Source: Chimonanthus salicifolius
Lineage: Eukaryota > Streptophyta > Magnoliopsida > Laurales > Calycanthaceae
Length of the DNA: 64,000 nt
Direction of reading: 5' to 3'
Assembly (NCBI GenBank): GCA_013350335.1
Contig: CM023538.1
Location: 61,803,080-61,867,079 of the forward strand
How positions within the stretch are numbered: position 1 is the stretch's first letter; each line of letters starts with the position of its first letter. Position numbers and translations under genes: made by a program. The notes under the pieces are model-generated. The model saw only the letters and a program-made list of their open reading frames with translations, did not search any database and was not told where the DNA came from. Positions 45,115-57,228 of this stretch are shown here, piece after piece.

Positions 45115-45440
45115 TAAGGCTGAAACTCGAATCGGGTTAGGTTTCAATAAATCTAATTCAACATATGTCAAAAATTATTCAACCTGACCTGACACGACCC
45201 GAATGGCTGACCCAATTTACTCAACCCGACCTGACCTAAATTTCTGATCCGACTCAACCTGAGTGCTGTTTTATTATTTGGTGCACTTGGGTCGAATTGA
45301 GTCTGGTCGGGTTGCTTTTAAAATTTTCAATCCAACCCGACTTGAATTTTATGCGGGTTTATTTTTTTCCAACTCGACTTTACTCGAAATATACAAAATC
45401 AACTTAAAACCCATTAATTTCTAGGGTCGGATTTTACTCC
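45115..45440. repeat. Degraded CGGGTCGGG-family element
   Basis: Begins AGGCTGAAACTCGAATCGGG and continues with AACCTGACCTGACACGACCC and GGTCGGGTTGC. It is a decayed relative of the MITEs at 7855 and 40685 without usable ends. Confidence 0.5.
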
Positions 45441-46129
45441 TAATCAGATATACTATAAGTCTTTATCAATTTATTTTATTATCTAAAGTATCTAAAGGAG
45501 ACTGTAATGTCCACCAAAAGGAACTCTTTGGGCCATGACGTTGAATGATTGTACAACCATTATAGTTCTAATAATAATAATAATTTATTTAAGTGCGATT
45601 TAATTGATAATATTAAATTAAGGTTCCAAATCTTCTTTTATTAAGCAGTTAAGTCTTTGTTTGTCAAGCGCCAAGTCAAGCCAATCACCCCAAGTCTATC
45701 CATTTAGGTTAGTAGTAATGGAGTTAGGCGTCCATATTGTCCAAAGGAGATAATGATGCAGACAACAAATGTCCCTCTCATGGAATTTTATTTAAATTGC
45801 TGCTACTTTAGTGATTGAAGCTGTTTATGACACATTCATGGCCCACCACTTCTACTCAAAAGAAATGTTGCTATCATTTCACGCTCACAATAATACAAAA
45901 AAAGTGATAAATTGTATGTAATGACGTACTGAAAAGAAATGCTGCATCATTTCACCCTAATTAAAAAACCTCGTCCATTTAGACATCAGAGATTTTAATT
46001 ATCAGACATCAATTTTCAAATTTTTGAGATAAATTATCCTTATGCGCTCTTGTATTTTATCCTCCCAACAATTATTCAGTTAATTTTTCACTTACTTCTA
46101 ACAATTTAACCGTGCAGTTAAATAATTCG

Positions 46130-46660
46130 AAAAATCTTTTCAACAAATGAATGTTGATGCTACAGTGAAATTCTTTAAAAATTTTAAATAGTAAAATATC
46201 TTTTAAAATTTTAAAGTTATTTTTTAAGTATTATATATTTTTAAAATTTTTTAAATTAAATATCCAGACTAATTACGATAATATGATAAAAATAGTTTAA
46301 GACTTGAAGGTCTCTTGACATTCCAAAATACTTAAAACACAGTGTTTTACAAATAAGGGTATCCCTCAGCTGTGTCGAAAATATATTTGGGAGTGTCAAA
46401 AGACCTTGAAGTGTTAAAGTATTTTTATTAGGTTATCGTAATTAGTCTGGATATTTAATTAAAGAAATTTTGGAAATACACAGTGCTTAAAAAATAACTT
46501 TTAAGATTTAAAGGAGATTTTATTATTTAAAAAGTTATTTTTTAAGTACTGTGTATTTATAAGAATTCAAGTTATTTTGACACTCCCAAATGCTTAAAAC
46601 ACAGTGTTTTACAAATAAGAGTATCCATCAACGGTACCAAGAACACATTTGGGTAAAGAT
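46130..46660. mobile_element. Deleted relative of the foldback element at 33385-34396
   Basis: Carries AAAACACAGTGTTTTACAAA twice (46334 and 46597), the ATTACGATAA...GATAAAAATA block and its complement TAAAGTATTTTTATTAGG, TTATCGTAATTAGTCTG. It forms an internal palindrome, but the outer arms of the 33385 copy are absent. Confidence 0.7.
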
Positions 46661-46699
46661 CACTGCTCATGTTCATTTAGGTGTTTTCATGTTCACCTC

Positions 46700-48540
46700 T
46701 TTCAAAGCAAAAGAAGATAGAGTGATGGAATGTAAGTCTCTTCGTTTGAATGATATATCAGTTTTTAACTGGTGCTTCATCAGTTGTCATTTTTCATCAC
46801 TTATTTACTCTTTCTTGATTGAATCTCTTTCCATTTTTATAAATAGAAACACCTTTCTTAATTATGAATAATAATTAAATTCTTAAATACATTTTGAGTT
46901 GGCCCCACCAATAAATCAAAATCCATGGGAATGATCCTCATTTAGTATTCATTCAGCATTCTCTTTATCCTTGACTCTCCTTCCTTTCCAACGTCTCTTT
47001 TATCATTTTATTACTTTAGTTCTCTCTCAAAATTGAGTCCAAAATGCCAATCAGACTATAGAAAACAATAGGTGAGAGTTCAATAGAAGTAAGTTCATTG
47101 CAGCTACCCTATCCGTATACTGGGTACTTTTACATAGAGTGGTCTTTGGAATATAGTAAGAATCGAACTTAAAACTTCCACTTGAAACCAGTCCTAACTA
47201 TCACATGGTATAATTTTATCCATTTTACATATGAGAAACTGATCAAAACCAACAAAGCTCCATATACAATTTTACATTTTCCTTCATGGGGAGTATATTC
47301 ATCCATTGTGAATATAGAAAATATCTAACCAACGATATTATAATGCATGAATAGACAGTGACCTGCATATGCATTTGGAAATTTCATGTCCTCTTAAAAA
47401 GCAAAAGGAGTGATGGAAACTAAGTCTAGAGCAATGTTATCAAACTTGACCCGACCCGTGGGTCAACTGTGACCCGAGTGAAACACGGGACAGATCATTT
47501 TAAGATTCTTCTGGATTAAAAATCCTTAAAAACTCTCTGCGACCTACAAGTCAACCCTATTTTTCTATTAAACCCGTGACCCTTGACTCTTACCCCTTAA
47601 AAGCCCTTGGTTTTTTAAATGAAGAAAATGAAGACGACGATGTTGGTTCTTGTGAGAATATGATTTTTGGATTATTAGTTTTTAGTATTTACAATTGAGT
47701 TTGTGAGAAAAAATATTTTTTTATGAAATATAACCTTAGTTAATAATTTAATATTATATTAATAGCACGGGTTGACTGATTTTGACTGGATTTGACTATA
47801 TGTCAACCCAATTGAACATTATCTAACCCACCCTTCCTTTAAAACGGGTCGCTTCACAGACTGGATTTTAAAACATTGATTTAGAGTGATCCAAAGTCTG
47901 TTCTTTGTCGTGTTCCATCAATAATATATCAATTTTTCATCGCTTATTTACTCTCTTTTTTATTTTATTGAATCTCTTTCTATTTTATAAATAGAAATGA
48001 CATTCTTAATAATGAATATGAAAAAATAAATTTCTATATGCATCTTGAGTTGGGCCCACCAATAAATTAAAATCCATTGGGAATGGTCCTCATTTAATAT
48101 TCATTCTGAGCACCTTTTAAACAAAAACTGAAGGATTCCCTTTTCCAATGGACTCTCTCTTCTTCTTTTGCATGTACTCTCTTCTATCTTCTTATTCTTT
48201 TACTTCTCTTTCAAAATAGGGTGCAAAGTGACAACCACAACACGTGAGAGTCCAATTCAAGCAAGTTCATTGCAACTGGTATGATAAGCTCAATCACGAT
48301 ATTATCTCTAAATCATTGATGTTTTACCAAAACAGTCAATCATGGATCACGACGTGATGTGACAAAAGTACTTGCTTTTTATATTGAAAGGTCATTGGTA
48401 GATGATGAAGATGGAAGATGGCAAACAGCAGTCAGGTTGGAAAAGTCCTACCGGTGGTCTACAGTTCTGCATTGAATCTTCTTAGTTTGTAACTTTTGAA
48501 TATGGGTAATTAACAAGTTTCATCTATCAATCTACCCAAA
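46700..48540. repeat. Segmental duplication copy B (two partial pieces)
   Basis: 46725-46935 and 47880-48540 each match parts of 37900-38900: AGAGTGATGG, ATGATATATCA, GAGTTGGCCCCACCAATAAA, AATGGTCCTCATTTAATATT, GGCAAACAGCAGTCAGG. This block is partially doubled and interrupted by a small transposon-like element (47432-47878). Confidence 0.75.
47432..47878 (+). mobile_element. 447-bp non-autonomous element, CAATGTT...AACATTG ends
   Basis: Starts CAATGTTATCAAACTTGACC and ends GGATTTTAAAACATTG, giving short inverted ends. The flanks GTCTAGAG (47424-47431) and ATTTAGAG (47879-47886) are an imperfect 8-bp repeat, and the uninterrupted sequence at 37930 reads GAGTCTAGAGTGATGG, which confirms insertion. 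An inverted relative lies at 62143-62549. It has no coding capacity; the superfamily is uncertain (hAT-like by target size). Confidence 0.8.
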
Positions 48541-49810
48541 AGAATTTTGAGATTCAGTTCATTCAGCATTTCTTACAGATGATCTGATCTATATTTACTA
48601 GTGAACTGTTTCACCTGATTATGAACCTCAAAACTTAAAAAGGTAGAATGAATTCAAGTAATTTGTTCACTGACATATACAAAATTGCTATTGGACTGGT
48701 TTCTACCATTATTCATCTTTACGAAATGTTAAAATAAACAAGTCAAATGGATAGCTAAATGTTTAGGTTGATCTGAATTTATATTGTGAGGAGATGTTTT
48801 TCTGAGGCTATGAGTGAGATGAGATAAGACGATTTTTGAGCATGGAGCATCATCGAGAGAAATACTGTCGTAGGGACTGCAGAGCAACACAATTGAATCG
48901 TTATTTGTGGGAGAACATTCATCTCTAATAAAATAAAACCATAGTATACATATTTAGAAATTGACATTTTTTATTTTAACAATTTCTCAAATTTTCTTTT
49001 ATGTCAGAGTAAATATTCAGATTAAATAAAAAAATTAGAGAAAATGTACGAGATTAAACATTTAAACACTACATTGGTGTCTTAAAAAATCCATCCATAT
49101 TATACAAACACAAAAACCTAAATTAAAAAACATGACTTATGCTTTTCATTTCACCCAAAAAAAATTAGAAAAAACATTTTCAAAAAATTAACACACAAAA
49201 TCACAACTCCATTAAACTTAATATTGAATGATTAAATGAAAAAATAATTTATTTCCAAAAACCCTCAATTTTTCATTTACCATAGAGCAAAAATTTGGAA
49301 TAAATTAAAAAAATTAAAAGAAATGCATGAGATCTAACATTTAAACATCATATTACTTTCCTAATTACTCCACCCACCATTTCCATACACATAAAACCCA
49401 ATTTTTTCACACATCCTCCATAATTTCATTCACCAACAATAACCCAAACTTCATGAAATATTTAACCTTCAATTTACTTTCAAATTTCATAAAAAGCAAA
49501 TAATCACTTCTAACCTTTCAATATTAAAGAAAATAATAAAACATCTTTCTATATCATTATGGAAAATTTATTTTATTATACAACCTTTTATTTGCACACT
49601 TTCATCCCATGCTTTACCCACAAAATCACTCAATCCCAACACCAACATAAAGTTAAAAAAAGGGAAAAACCATGCAAGGAAAACAATTTAGACATGCATA
49701 CGATGGATAGAGACCACCAAAGAAGGCAGAACAAAACCATACAAACTACAAAGTAGAATACGTAGATGGTTATGAAGTAGAGAATCCAACCCAATTATCA
49801 GGTCTAGTGC
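48541..49810. other. AT-rich region downstream of the second DUF247 gene
   Basis: No gene or recognisable element seen. Long stretches of A/T-rich sequence with runs such as CACAAAATCACAA are present. The 3' UTR of the minus-strand DUF247 gene must start near 49810. Confidence 0.6.
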
Positions 49811-51229
49811 TTAAGGGGAGAAGAAAGACTTAACCAAACCAAGGATTTGGAAGAAGATGATAGTAAAGAGGGAGATTACTGCCCATGGAGTCTTCAAGAA
49901 ACTTCGAACGAAGCTTGCTCTCAGTTGGATCCTCGTAATATTACGATAATAATCGTTGATTTCTTTGAAGATAGGGGAAAGATAGAAATCATCCTCATCT
50001 AGTATCAGTACAGACCCAATTTTGTTGACGAGAGTAACCAGGGATTGATTGCAGCCATAGGAGTTGTTGATTCCACTGTTAAAGAGAACGGTCACGTCAT
50101 CGACGGATCCGATGAGGCAATCCAAGAAGACGATGTAGGCCGAGATGTGAGAAGTGCAGTAGCGATAACACTGTTCGAAAGCGACGAGATTGAGGAAGAG
50201 AGCTCCAGTGACATCTGAGAGTGTCAATGGAGGAATTTCAATTACCCCACGAGAAATTACTCCACTTCGAAATTGTATATCCAAGAAGTTGAGTGTGTCA
50301 TCCTCCTCCTTCTCCTTGAACCTTATTCCTACAGATTGAAGCTGGGATGCACAGGGGATCATCTTTATGGTAGTACTTGGGTGAGTTCTCGCTTTCTCAC
50401 TTTCACCGGGTGGGAGGAGATTAGTGTGTAGCAAATGGAGAAGATGCTTGATATTAGAATGGAAGACTTTGGCATCGGAGGGTTTGGAGTTGGTTTTTCT
50501 AGGGGGATCGGTCCGGAGCAAGAATTTGAAGAAATCAAGAGCCATGTCTTCAAAAATGGGGATTTCTTCACAAATCGGGGGGCGGTGCTTCAACAATTGG
50601 TATAAATTTTTGAGAATGAAGAAAGGGATTTGGTTTTCGAGCATGAGGAGATCAATGCTCAGCTGCTTCCTTAACCACCCAAGTTTTATGATGGGATCAT
50701 CTGCATGTTTTTCTTCATTTGAGATCCTGCAAAAGAGCTCGACGATGAAACAACCGTCCAACACCATCATTCTGGCAAAGGAGTTGCTGTCGATCTTGTC
50801 GAATTCCTCCGAATAACATTTTCTTCCTTCTTCTTCCAATCCCTTGACGGTGCTCAAGAGAATCTCCAAACTGCAATTTGGGTTCCTAGCGAGGAAGGAA
50901 CGTAGATATTTTCTCTTGTGCTCTTCCATGCGATAGAACTCATTTTTTCTTTTCTTGTAGTGAAATGGGCCTATGGAGATGAGTTGGGGCTCGTAAGATT
51001 TCTCGTTGTCTTTGATAAAGCACTTGGGAGCTCTTTGGATGGAGCAAGACTCGCTAACCCATGAAGATTTTATTATTTTTGGCTCATCTTCGAGTTCTTT
51101 TCTCATTGAATCAACAAAATTTTGATCTAATTCCATTGCTGTAACAGTGACTGGCATCTGATCGTGGCCTCCATTTGCCAAGCTGTGCACGTCCACCGCT
51201 ACCTCTTTTGCACCTTTGCTATCTCCCAT
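49811..51229 (-). CDS. DUF247 (UPF0481-type) membrane-anchored protein, 472 aa
   Basis: Intact intronless DUF247 gene. Conserved blocks in order: CSIQRAPKCFIKDN, EPQLISIGPFHYKKRKNEF, MEEHKRKYLRSFLARN, GRKCYSEEFDKID, MMVLDGCFIVELFCRI, LGWLRKQLSIDLLMLENQIP, MIPCASQLQSVGIRFKEKEE, GVIEIPPLTLSDVTGALFLN, LVAFEQCYRY, SAYIVFLDCLIGSVDDV, and a C-terminal membrane segment in TPWAVISLFTIIFFQILGLV. Length is normal for the family. I chose the ATG at 51229 because the domain follows directly; an in-frame ATG at 51352 would add 41 residues encoded largely by a GA microsatellite, which is more likely 5' leader. It is about as close to the gene at 57228 as to the one at 35071, judged by eye. Function unknown. 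Confidence 0.93.
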   Translation of the reverse strand: MGDSKGAKEVAVDVHSLANGGHDQMPVTVTAMELDQNFVDSMRKELEDEPKIIKSSWVSESCSIQRAPKCFIKDNEKSYEPQLISIGPFHYKKRKNEFYRMEEHKRKYLRSFLARNPNCSLEILLSTVKGLEEEGRKCYSEEFDKIDSNSFARMMVLDGCFIVELFCRISNEEKHADDPIIKLGWLRKQLSIDLLMLENQIPFFILKNLYQLLKHRPPICEEIPIFEDMALDFFKFLLRTDPPRKTNSKPSDAKVFHSNIKHLLHLLHTNLLPPGESEKARTHPSTTIKMIPCASQLQSVGIRFKEKEEDDTLNFLDIQFRSGVISRGVIEIPPLTLSDVTGALFLNLVAFEQCYRYCTSHISAYIVFLDCLIGSVDDVTVLFNSGINNSYGCNQSLVTLVNKIGSVLILDEDDFYLSPIFKEINDYYRNITRIQLRASFVRSFLKTPWAVISLFTIIFFQILGLVKSFFSP

Positions 51230-51243
51230 TTGAATTTTTGGCT

Positions 51244-51245
<2 letters not shown>

Positions 51246-51282
<37 letters not shown>

Positions 51283-51326
51283 GTAGCCTTGCCTGAGTCC
51301 TGAATAAAATCTCTCTCTCTCTCTCA
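51246..51326 (-). repeat. GA/CT microsatellites in the DUF247 5' leader
   Basis: A (CT)n run at 51246-51278 and a second at 51311-51325; on the gene strand they are (GA)n. GAGA tracts in plant leaders are bound by BPC/BBR factors. They lie 17 and 82 bp before the chosen start codon, and their length changes would alter the alternative N-terminus. Confidence 0.85.
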
Positions 51327-51352
51327 GATACTTGCAATGCTTCAGGTCTCAT

Positions 51353-52329
51353 CTAGAGTCTAGAGAATATAATTTATGCAGTGCGAATATTTTATTAAAA
51401 GAAGATGGCAACTAAAGGTGCAAGATTCATTAATAATTGAAGGACTTTCAAGCCTTCCACATGAGAGTTGGGCCCACTATGATGACAAATATCAGTCTGA
51501 ATTCTAATTTTGAGTGGCATGACATTGAACACGTTGGTTAAGTGAAAAAGGATCTTAAATTTGATTAAGTTCAATTCTAACATGTTATTTCTGACTATCA
51601 ACTTAAGTGATGTGCGTGAATTGAAAGATTTATACATGTTTATGAGATTAATCTCACATTGAATGAATGTAAAATGAAAATATCCATATTATAAAAAAGA
51701 AGAAGCAAATAAGAGTGACCTTATGATCCCATGCCAAGCATACAATCTTTATACTTATGATAGTAATCAATTTGTAAAATGAAGTATAATATGATTATTA
51801 TTTAAGAGAAAGTATCGACACATAAATTAATTTCTTTATTATTATTATTATTATTATATAATTATTTTATTTGAAGATTCTAAAGACTAATGGTATTTGT
51901 CACATTGTCTCAGTGGCTTTTAGTAAAACAACATATGGAGTTTTAATAGAGCTCACCATCCCCACGAAATGGAAAGGCGTGATAATCTAGTCTGAGTTAA
52001 AAGAACTGAATGGATAAAATTTCAATTTTTTTTTTCAACTGGACGTTTCATTTTATCATTTCCTTGAATTAAATTTTTAGTCCATTCTAACTAAATAAAT
52101 TAACAAGCTTATCAAAACTATTTGAACTACCTAAAACTGAGATGGCTAAAGCAAAAAAATATTATTATTTTGAGCCACAGACAAGCTTTCTGGGTTAACT
52201 TTATCATCTAAATTCTTAGCTAGAGAGAATGCTAAGTCTAAATACAAGTGCTTCACAAAAGAGATACATTGGACAGGAATAAGGAAGCTCCAAATATGTA
52301 TTGGTTAGCTTTGTAAATGGTTTTAAGTT
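51353..52329. other. Upstream region of the second DUF247 gene
   Basis: About 1 kb of AT-rich DNA with an ATT microsatellite at 51836-51860. It presumably contains the promoter of the gene at 51229. No other feature seen. Confidence 0.6.
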
Positions 52330-53782
52330 TCATATGTGGTTTTCATAGCATAAATTTATATGTGGGCTTTCCAATGGATCAAGTTTATTGATACCGAGCC
52401 TGTAACTCAAAAGGGTATTTTGGTAATTTTATCTTTTATTTTCTATTTTCTGTAAAAAATAAAAAATTACTTTAAGTTCCCCTGAAATTCGTACACACTT
52501 CCCCTTTAGCTTAGACACATTTGAAGTTTTCAAAACTCACACAAGTTTGCACCAAAGTTTGAAAAATAATATTTTAAAATATTTCTCGGGTTTTTTTATT
52601 TCAAAGTGTTTCTATTTAGAAAAAAGGAACAACAGAATAAATGATTGAGTTGGGAAAAATAAAACAACATAAGAAAATAATTAATTTAAACAAACAAAAT
52701 AAAAGAGGATTTTACCTCAGCTAAACTAGTGACCGAAGATTGAGAGTTACTGATTCCGGAGGAAAGGTAATCGAACAACACCTGATGGAAGGCTGTAGGC
52801 AGAGGACCAACAGGAAAAATTTGAGAATCATATGATTGGCCGCAAGAGGAATTAAATGAAAGGTTTTGTGTTGAGATGGATGGGTAGACTTTTATTTTTG
52901 AAAAGAAAAATATACAGATTTAAAAAGGAAATAAACATTTCTTTCAAATAGAGTTATAATTTGAAACAAAATATCAATTTTACTTAAATAATTTAAAATT
53001 CAGTTTTATATACCTATTGAAATAAGTCGTCTATATAAAATTTCAAATTTTCTAAAAGAAGTGAGATCATTTAGGTAGATTAATATTTTAGCATTAACAT
53101 GCATAACACATATGTCTAAAGGAGAATTAAGAAATATTATTATTTTTTATACCAAGCAACAAATGATCTATCTTTTTATGTAGTTCTCATTGTCTAAATG
53201 GTGAAAGAACACACCACTATCTCTTATTATCTATTTCTCATCAATGGTGAAACAACACGCTAGTATCTATTTCTCATCACTAAATGATGAAAGAAATTTC
53301 TAGAAGTAATTTCAAATGAACATTAAAAAAATGGGTTTTTGGATCCTGGCATTCAGGTTTCCATAGAGTTGCACAGTGAAAGTCCAATCTTACTAACTCG
53401 GGCAGGATATCGAGCTTGTAGAAAAAAAAAGTCGGGTTTAAAATTTCACTTGAACAAAATATTTTATAAAATGAAGTCTAATTTTTTTTTTTTAAAAATA
53501 GAAACACTTTGAAATAAAAGACCCAAGAAATATTTTAAAATATTATTTTTAAAAATTCGGTACAAACTGGTGCAGGTTTTGAAAACTTTAAGCATTTGTG
53601 AGCTAAGGTGAAGTGCCTGCAAATTCTTTGGGCACCTAAAGTAAATTTCTAGATTTTTCATGCAAAATAGACAATCAAAAGGTAAAATTACCAAAATACC
53701 TTTCTAAGTCACTTGTTTAGAATTCGACAAACTTGAGCTCGTTGGAAAGCCCATATACAAATTTATGCTATGAAACCAAATT
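52330..53782. mobile_element. Long-TIR (Mutator-like) non-autonomous element, 1.45 kb
   Basis: Left arm about 52330-52618 and right arm about 53495-53782 are diverged reverse complements: TTTCATAGCATAAATTTATA / CATAGCATAAATTTGTATA, GGGCTTTCCAA, GGTATTTTGGTAATTTTA and TTTCAAAGTGTTTCTATTT all pair. Arms near 290 bp are the size expected for Mutator-like elements. No transposase is present. The 875-bp interior contains an exon-like fragment on the minus strand (52898-52716). Target duplication not determined. Confidence 0.68.
52716..52898 (-). pseudogene. Exon-like fragment inside the long-TIR element
   Basis: On the minus strand an open frame of about 58 codons includes YPSISTQNLSFNSSCGQSYD, SQIFPVGPLPTAFHQVLFDY and LSSGISNSQSSVTSLAE, ending exactly at a donor-like GAG|GTAAAA. 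Codon use looks genic and unlike the AT-rich surroundings. I do not recognise the parent gene. It has no start codon or convincing acceptor, so it is best read as a captured gene fragment (Pack-MULE type), not a gene. Confidence 0.45.
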
Positions 53783-55844
53783 TGACCAAATCGGAGGTCC
53801 CCAGATCTCCTCAAAATGCATGAACGCGGGTAAAAGAGCTTCAAAGCTATAAACTAGAAATTTTTAATATTTCTATTTATACAAAATTTTCAAGTGTCCA
53901 AAAAATTCAAAAAGAAAAGAAAAGAGAAAAAATATGAGCAATTATTAACATTTATTTCACTATGTTTGAATGGTGTTATCATCCATTGAACACCAAAACT
54001 CTTAACATAGAAAATGAGGAAAATTGAGAAAAATAGAGAAATTGAAAGAGATAAGCAAAACTTGGTGCTAAATTCTAATACCCTCAACTACTTGATCCAA
54101 TTACAAAATTAGAAAGAAAATAACAAAAATATCTTAGAATTCTCTAAATATCCTAAAACACTGATACGTGATACATGTAGGACAATATGTTTTAGATAAC
54201 AACTTATATTTGACCCTATCAAGTGTCAACTTTAGACTATATAAATCAAATTTAGTACATAGTGAGATCTTACATATTGGATATTCACCATCAATTGATG
54301 AAATTTAAAAGTTTAAAATATATTTTTTTAAGTGAATAATCAAAATATAGAGCCTGATATGATTTGGTCTAAAAAAATTGTGACAAGACCATTCAACCAA
54401 TCACATTGGATTTTCTTTCAATGTCATGCTTGCATGTCTATTTTTAGGTTGTCATTTATCCTACCTCTTACAATAAATGCCCTATTATTTCCTCCAAATT
54501 TTCATGCCATCCTTATGTTTAAGAATACTCATTTCATTATCTATTCAAGATTTTAAGAGAAAATGCTATCTAGATTTGAGATTTGTAGTATTCGGTGTGC
54601 TCTTGGCCTAATTTTAGTGTGATGTAAAGGTAGTGAGCTCAACCGTGGGATTTTACGCTGAGTATTCCATAGTTTCTCACACGTAAATTAAAAAAAATGA
54701 TAAAATAGGCCATGGTTAGATCATAGAAGGTAATTGAACCTTGACTTATTTCAAGTGAGTGGTTTTACTCACAAAATAATTTCAACTGGGCTATGTTTTA
54801 CTTGCAAAATTACTTGAACTGGGCCATGATTTATATATCAAAGAGAAGCCAAACAGAATCAACACAACCATTGCTTGCAAAGTAGATGGTTAAAATTCTG
54901 CTTTACCATTTCACTAGTTAATACAACGAATTTTTTTTTTTTCGTGTTAGGACTTAAGTATCAAGTCACCCAATTCATTTATAAATTTTTAGATTGAATG
55001 TGAGACTTGATCGTAGTTTCAACTATCTCTCTCGAACGAGACTGGCCATCGTTTTTACTTGGGGGATCCTTTGAGTCCATATAAAATAGTGTAAAACCTA
55101 TTTCTGATACCACTTGTTAAGATATGAATATTAAACTGAAGAAATTAATTGAGTGAAGTGACTCGAATTCTAATCTCCCTCTGCATTTTTAAGGTGGGAC
55201 TCAGGGCCTGTTCTGAATATAGACAGCGTTGGCTGCCATTAAAATCTCAAGATAGAAAGGACCTTCACACACTTAAATTCCTTAACACGCTAATCACAGA
55301 AATCCCTCAAATGTCAACGAGATTTGAGGGGATGCTCCAACTTTTGAGTGCAGCTGAAGATCACTCAACATCATGCTATTGAATTTTGTACAGCTCCCTC
55401 TCATTGGACAAGTCACATCAGAAATAAAGATGGTACATTATTTACTTTGCTACTAATCGATCACAACAGTACCCATCTGGGCTATCCTTCACCTGTTGAG
55501 TCACATCCACTCACAGAGAGTTGAGTAAGCCATTTACCAGAACTGGGAATCTCAAATGAAATCAATTCGATTATAATTGAGCCCCAGAAAAAAAAATTAA
55601 ATTTGTATTCTTTGGCATTGAACCACTTTTGATTTTTTCTTTAAAAAAATATTTATATTATTATGCCATCAGGACAAGTAAGCAAATTATTCTGAGAGAC
55701 GAAGTCTTATTATAACTTTTTACATTGCTGCAATTAATTCTCACAAAACAAAGCAAAACAAAACATTTTTTTATTTGATTTCCAAACAGTACAGTGAGCA
55801 ATACAAACATACGGTATGGAAGCTTATATGCTGAAGAAAATGGC
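53783..55844. other. Intergenic region left of the third DUF247 gene
   Basis: AT-rich, with a SINE fragment at 54595-54697. The stretch 55149-55385 is less AT-rich and has an open frame on the plus strand (77 codons), but no family is recognisable, so I do not call a gene. Confidence 0.6.
54595..54697 (+). repeat. SINE 3' fragment
   Basis: TTGGCCTAATTTTAGTGTG, CTCAACCGTGGGATTTTACG and ATTAAAAAAAATG match the 3' module and tail of the SINE at 40042. The tRNA-like head is missing. Confidence 0.6.
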
Positions 55845-57228
55845 TTATTTATTAAAAGATCTAATTAGATTAAGAAGCTGGAAGACAATGGCAGTGAGAA
55901 CAGTGAGAATGCCAACGAACACAGAAATCACTGCCAATGGATTCTTTACGTAATTCCGGTTGAAGCTCGCTCGCAATCGACGATTCGTAATTCCTTCATA
56001 ATGTTTATTGATTTGTTTGAAGGTATCGAGAAAGCGAATGTTATCAACAATAAGCTTTCCCCCAATCTTGTTTACAAGATCAACCAGGTGCTGGTTGCTT
56101 CCAAAACAGTTGTCGATTCCATGGTTGCAGAGAATTCCGACGTCTTTCACGGTGGCGACGAGGCAGTCAAGAAAGACGATGTAGCCCGAGAAGTCGGTGG
56201 CGACATGGCGGTAGCACTGCTCGAATGCGACGAGATTAAGGAACAGAGTGCCTGTAACATCTGAAACCATTAACGGAGGGATTTCGATAATACCACGATA
56301 TACCACCCCAAATCGACATCCGAAATTTATGCCCAAGATGCCTTCACTGCAATTGGCCTCCCTCTTCTTGAACAAAAATCCTACTGCTTGAAGTTCAGAT
56401 GCACAGGGGATCATTTTCATGGTATCCCTTCTTTTCCCACCAGAGGAAGGAACAAGACTGACGTGCACCAAATGGAGTAGATTCTGAATTTTATGGCTGG
56501 AATGGTCGGTGTATTCGTTGGTTGGAAGCACAAAGCCGAAGAACCTAAGAGCCATTTCTGCAAGACGGGCAGGAAATATTCATCAGATTAAACAGAGTTT
56601 GGAGAAGAAAATATGGCATCTGGTTTTCAAGCATGAGCAAGTCAATGGCCAGGTGCTTCTTCAGCCACTCCAGTCTGATGAGCGGATCATCTACTAATTC
56701 CTTTGTCCATGACCTTCGGAAGAGCTCGATGATGAAGCAGCCATCCAGAACCATCATTTCAACAAAGGAATCGCTATCGATGTCGAATTCCTCCGAGTAA
56801 CACTCTCGGGCTTCTTTCTCAGAGTTTTTGACGGCTTTCCAGAGCTTGTCCAAGCAGTTCTCACCAATTCGACTGAGAATCAAATGAAGATACCTCCATT
56901 TGTGATCTTCCATGGCTTGAATGTACCTCCATTTTTGTTCTTCATGGGGTCCTCTCTTGTGATGGTGAAACGGGCCAATTGAGATGATTTTGGGCTCGAA
57001 CGAGTTCTCATTGTCTTGGCGGAAACGATGGGGAACTCTGTGGATGGAACATCCACTGCTGGCTGATGAAGCTTTTATGATTGTGATTTTTGGTTCAGTT
57101 CTGAGTTTTGACTTCATCGAATCCAACCTTTCAGAAATTGGAGTATCTGCAAAGGTGGAGAGTTCAACTCGCTTGTGCTGCCAGGCAGCACACTCACATC
57201 TGCTTATATTCACCACTTCTGCTTCCAT
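55845..57228 (-). pseudogene. DUF247 gene interrupted by one frameshift
   Basis: The N-terminal frame (57228 to about 56565) carries SGCSIHRVPHRFRQDNENSF, EPKIISIGPFHHHKRG, ARECYSEEFDIDSDS, MMVLDGCFIIELFRR and LLMLENQMPYFLLQTLF; it hits a stop at 56545. The C-terminal frame resumes with ARLAEMALRFFGFVLPTN and continues through MIPCASELQAVGFLFKKRE, LVAFEQCYRHVATDFSGYIV and the membrane segment AVISVFVGILTVLTAIVF to 55845. The shift lies between about 56590 and 56560, and total length (1384 nt = 3n+1) fits a single-base indel. All other family blocks are intact, so the break is young or a sequence error. A 36-nt GT-AG stretch there is too short for a plant intron and would not restore the frame. 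The leader is CT/GA-rich. Confidence 0.88.

Noticed and set aside
51230..51352. N-terminal extension of the second DUF247 protein (41 residues, RERERE-rich)
   Set aside because: It is encoded by the GA microsatellite; a start at 51229 agrees with family N-termini.
56546..56582. Mini-intron of 36 nt explaining the DUF247 frame break
   Set aside because: GT and AG are present, but the length is below plant intron minimum and is a multiple of three, so removing it would not restore the frame.
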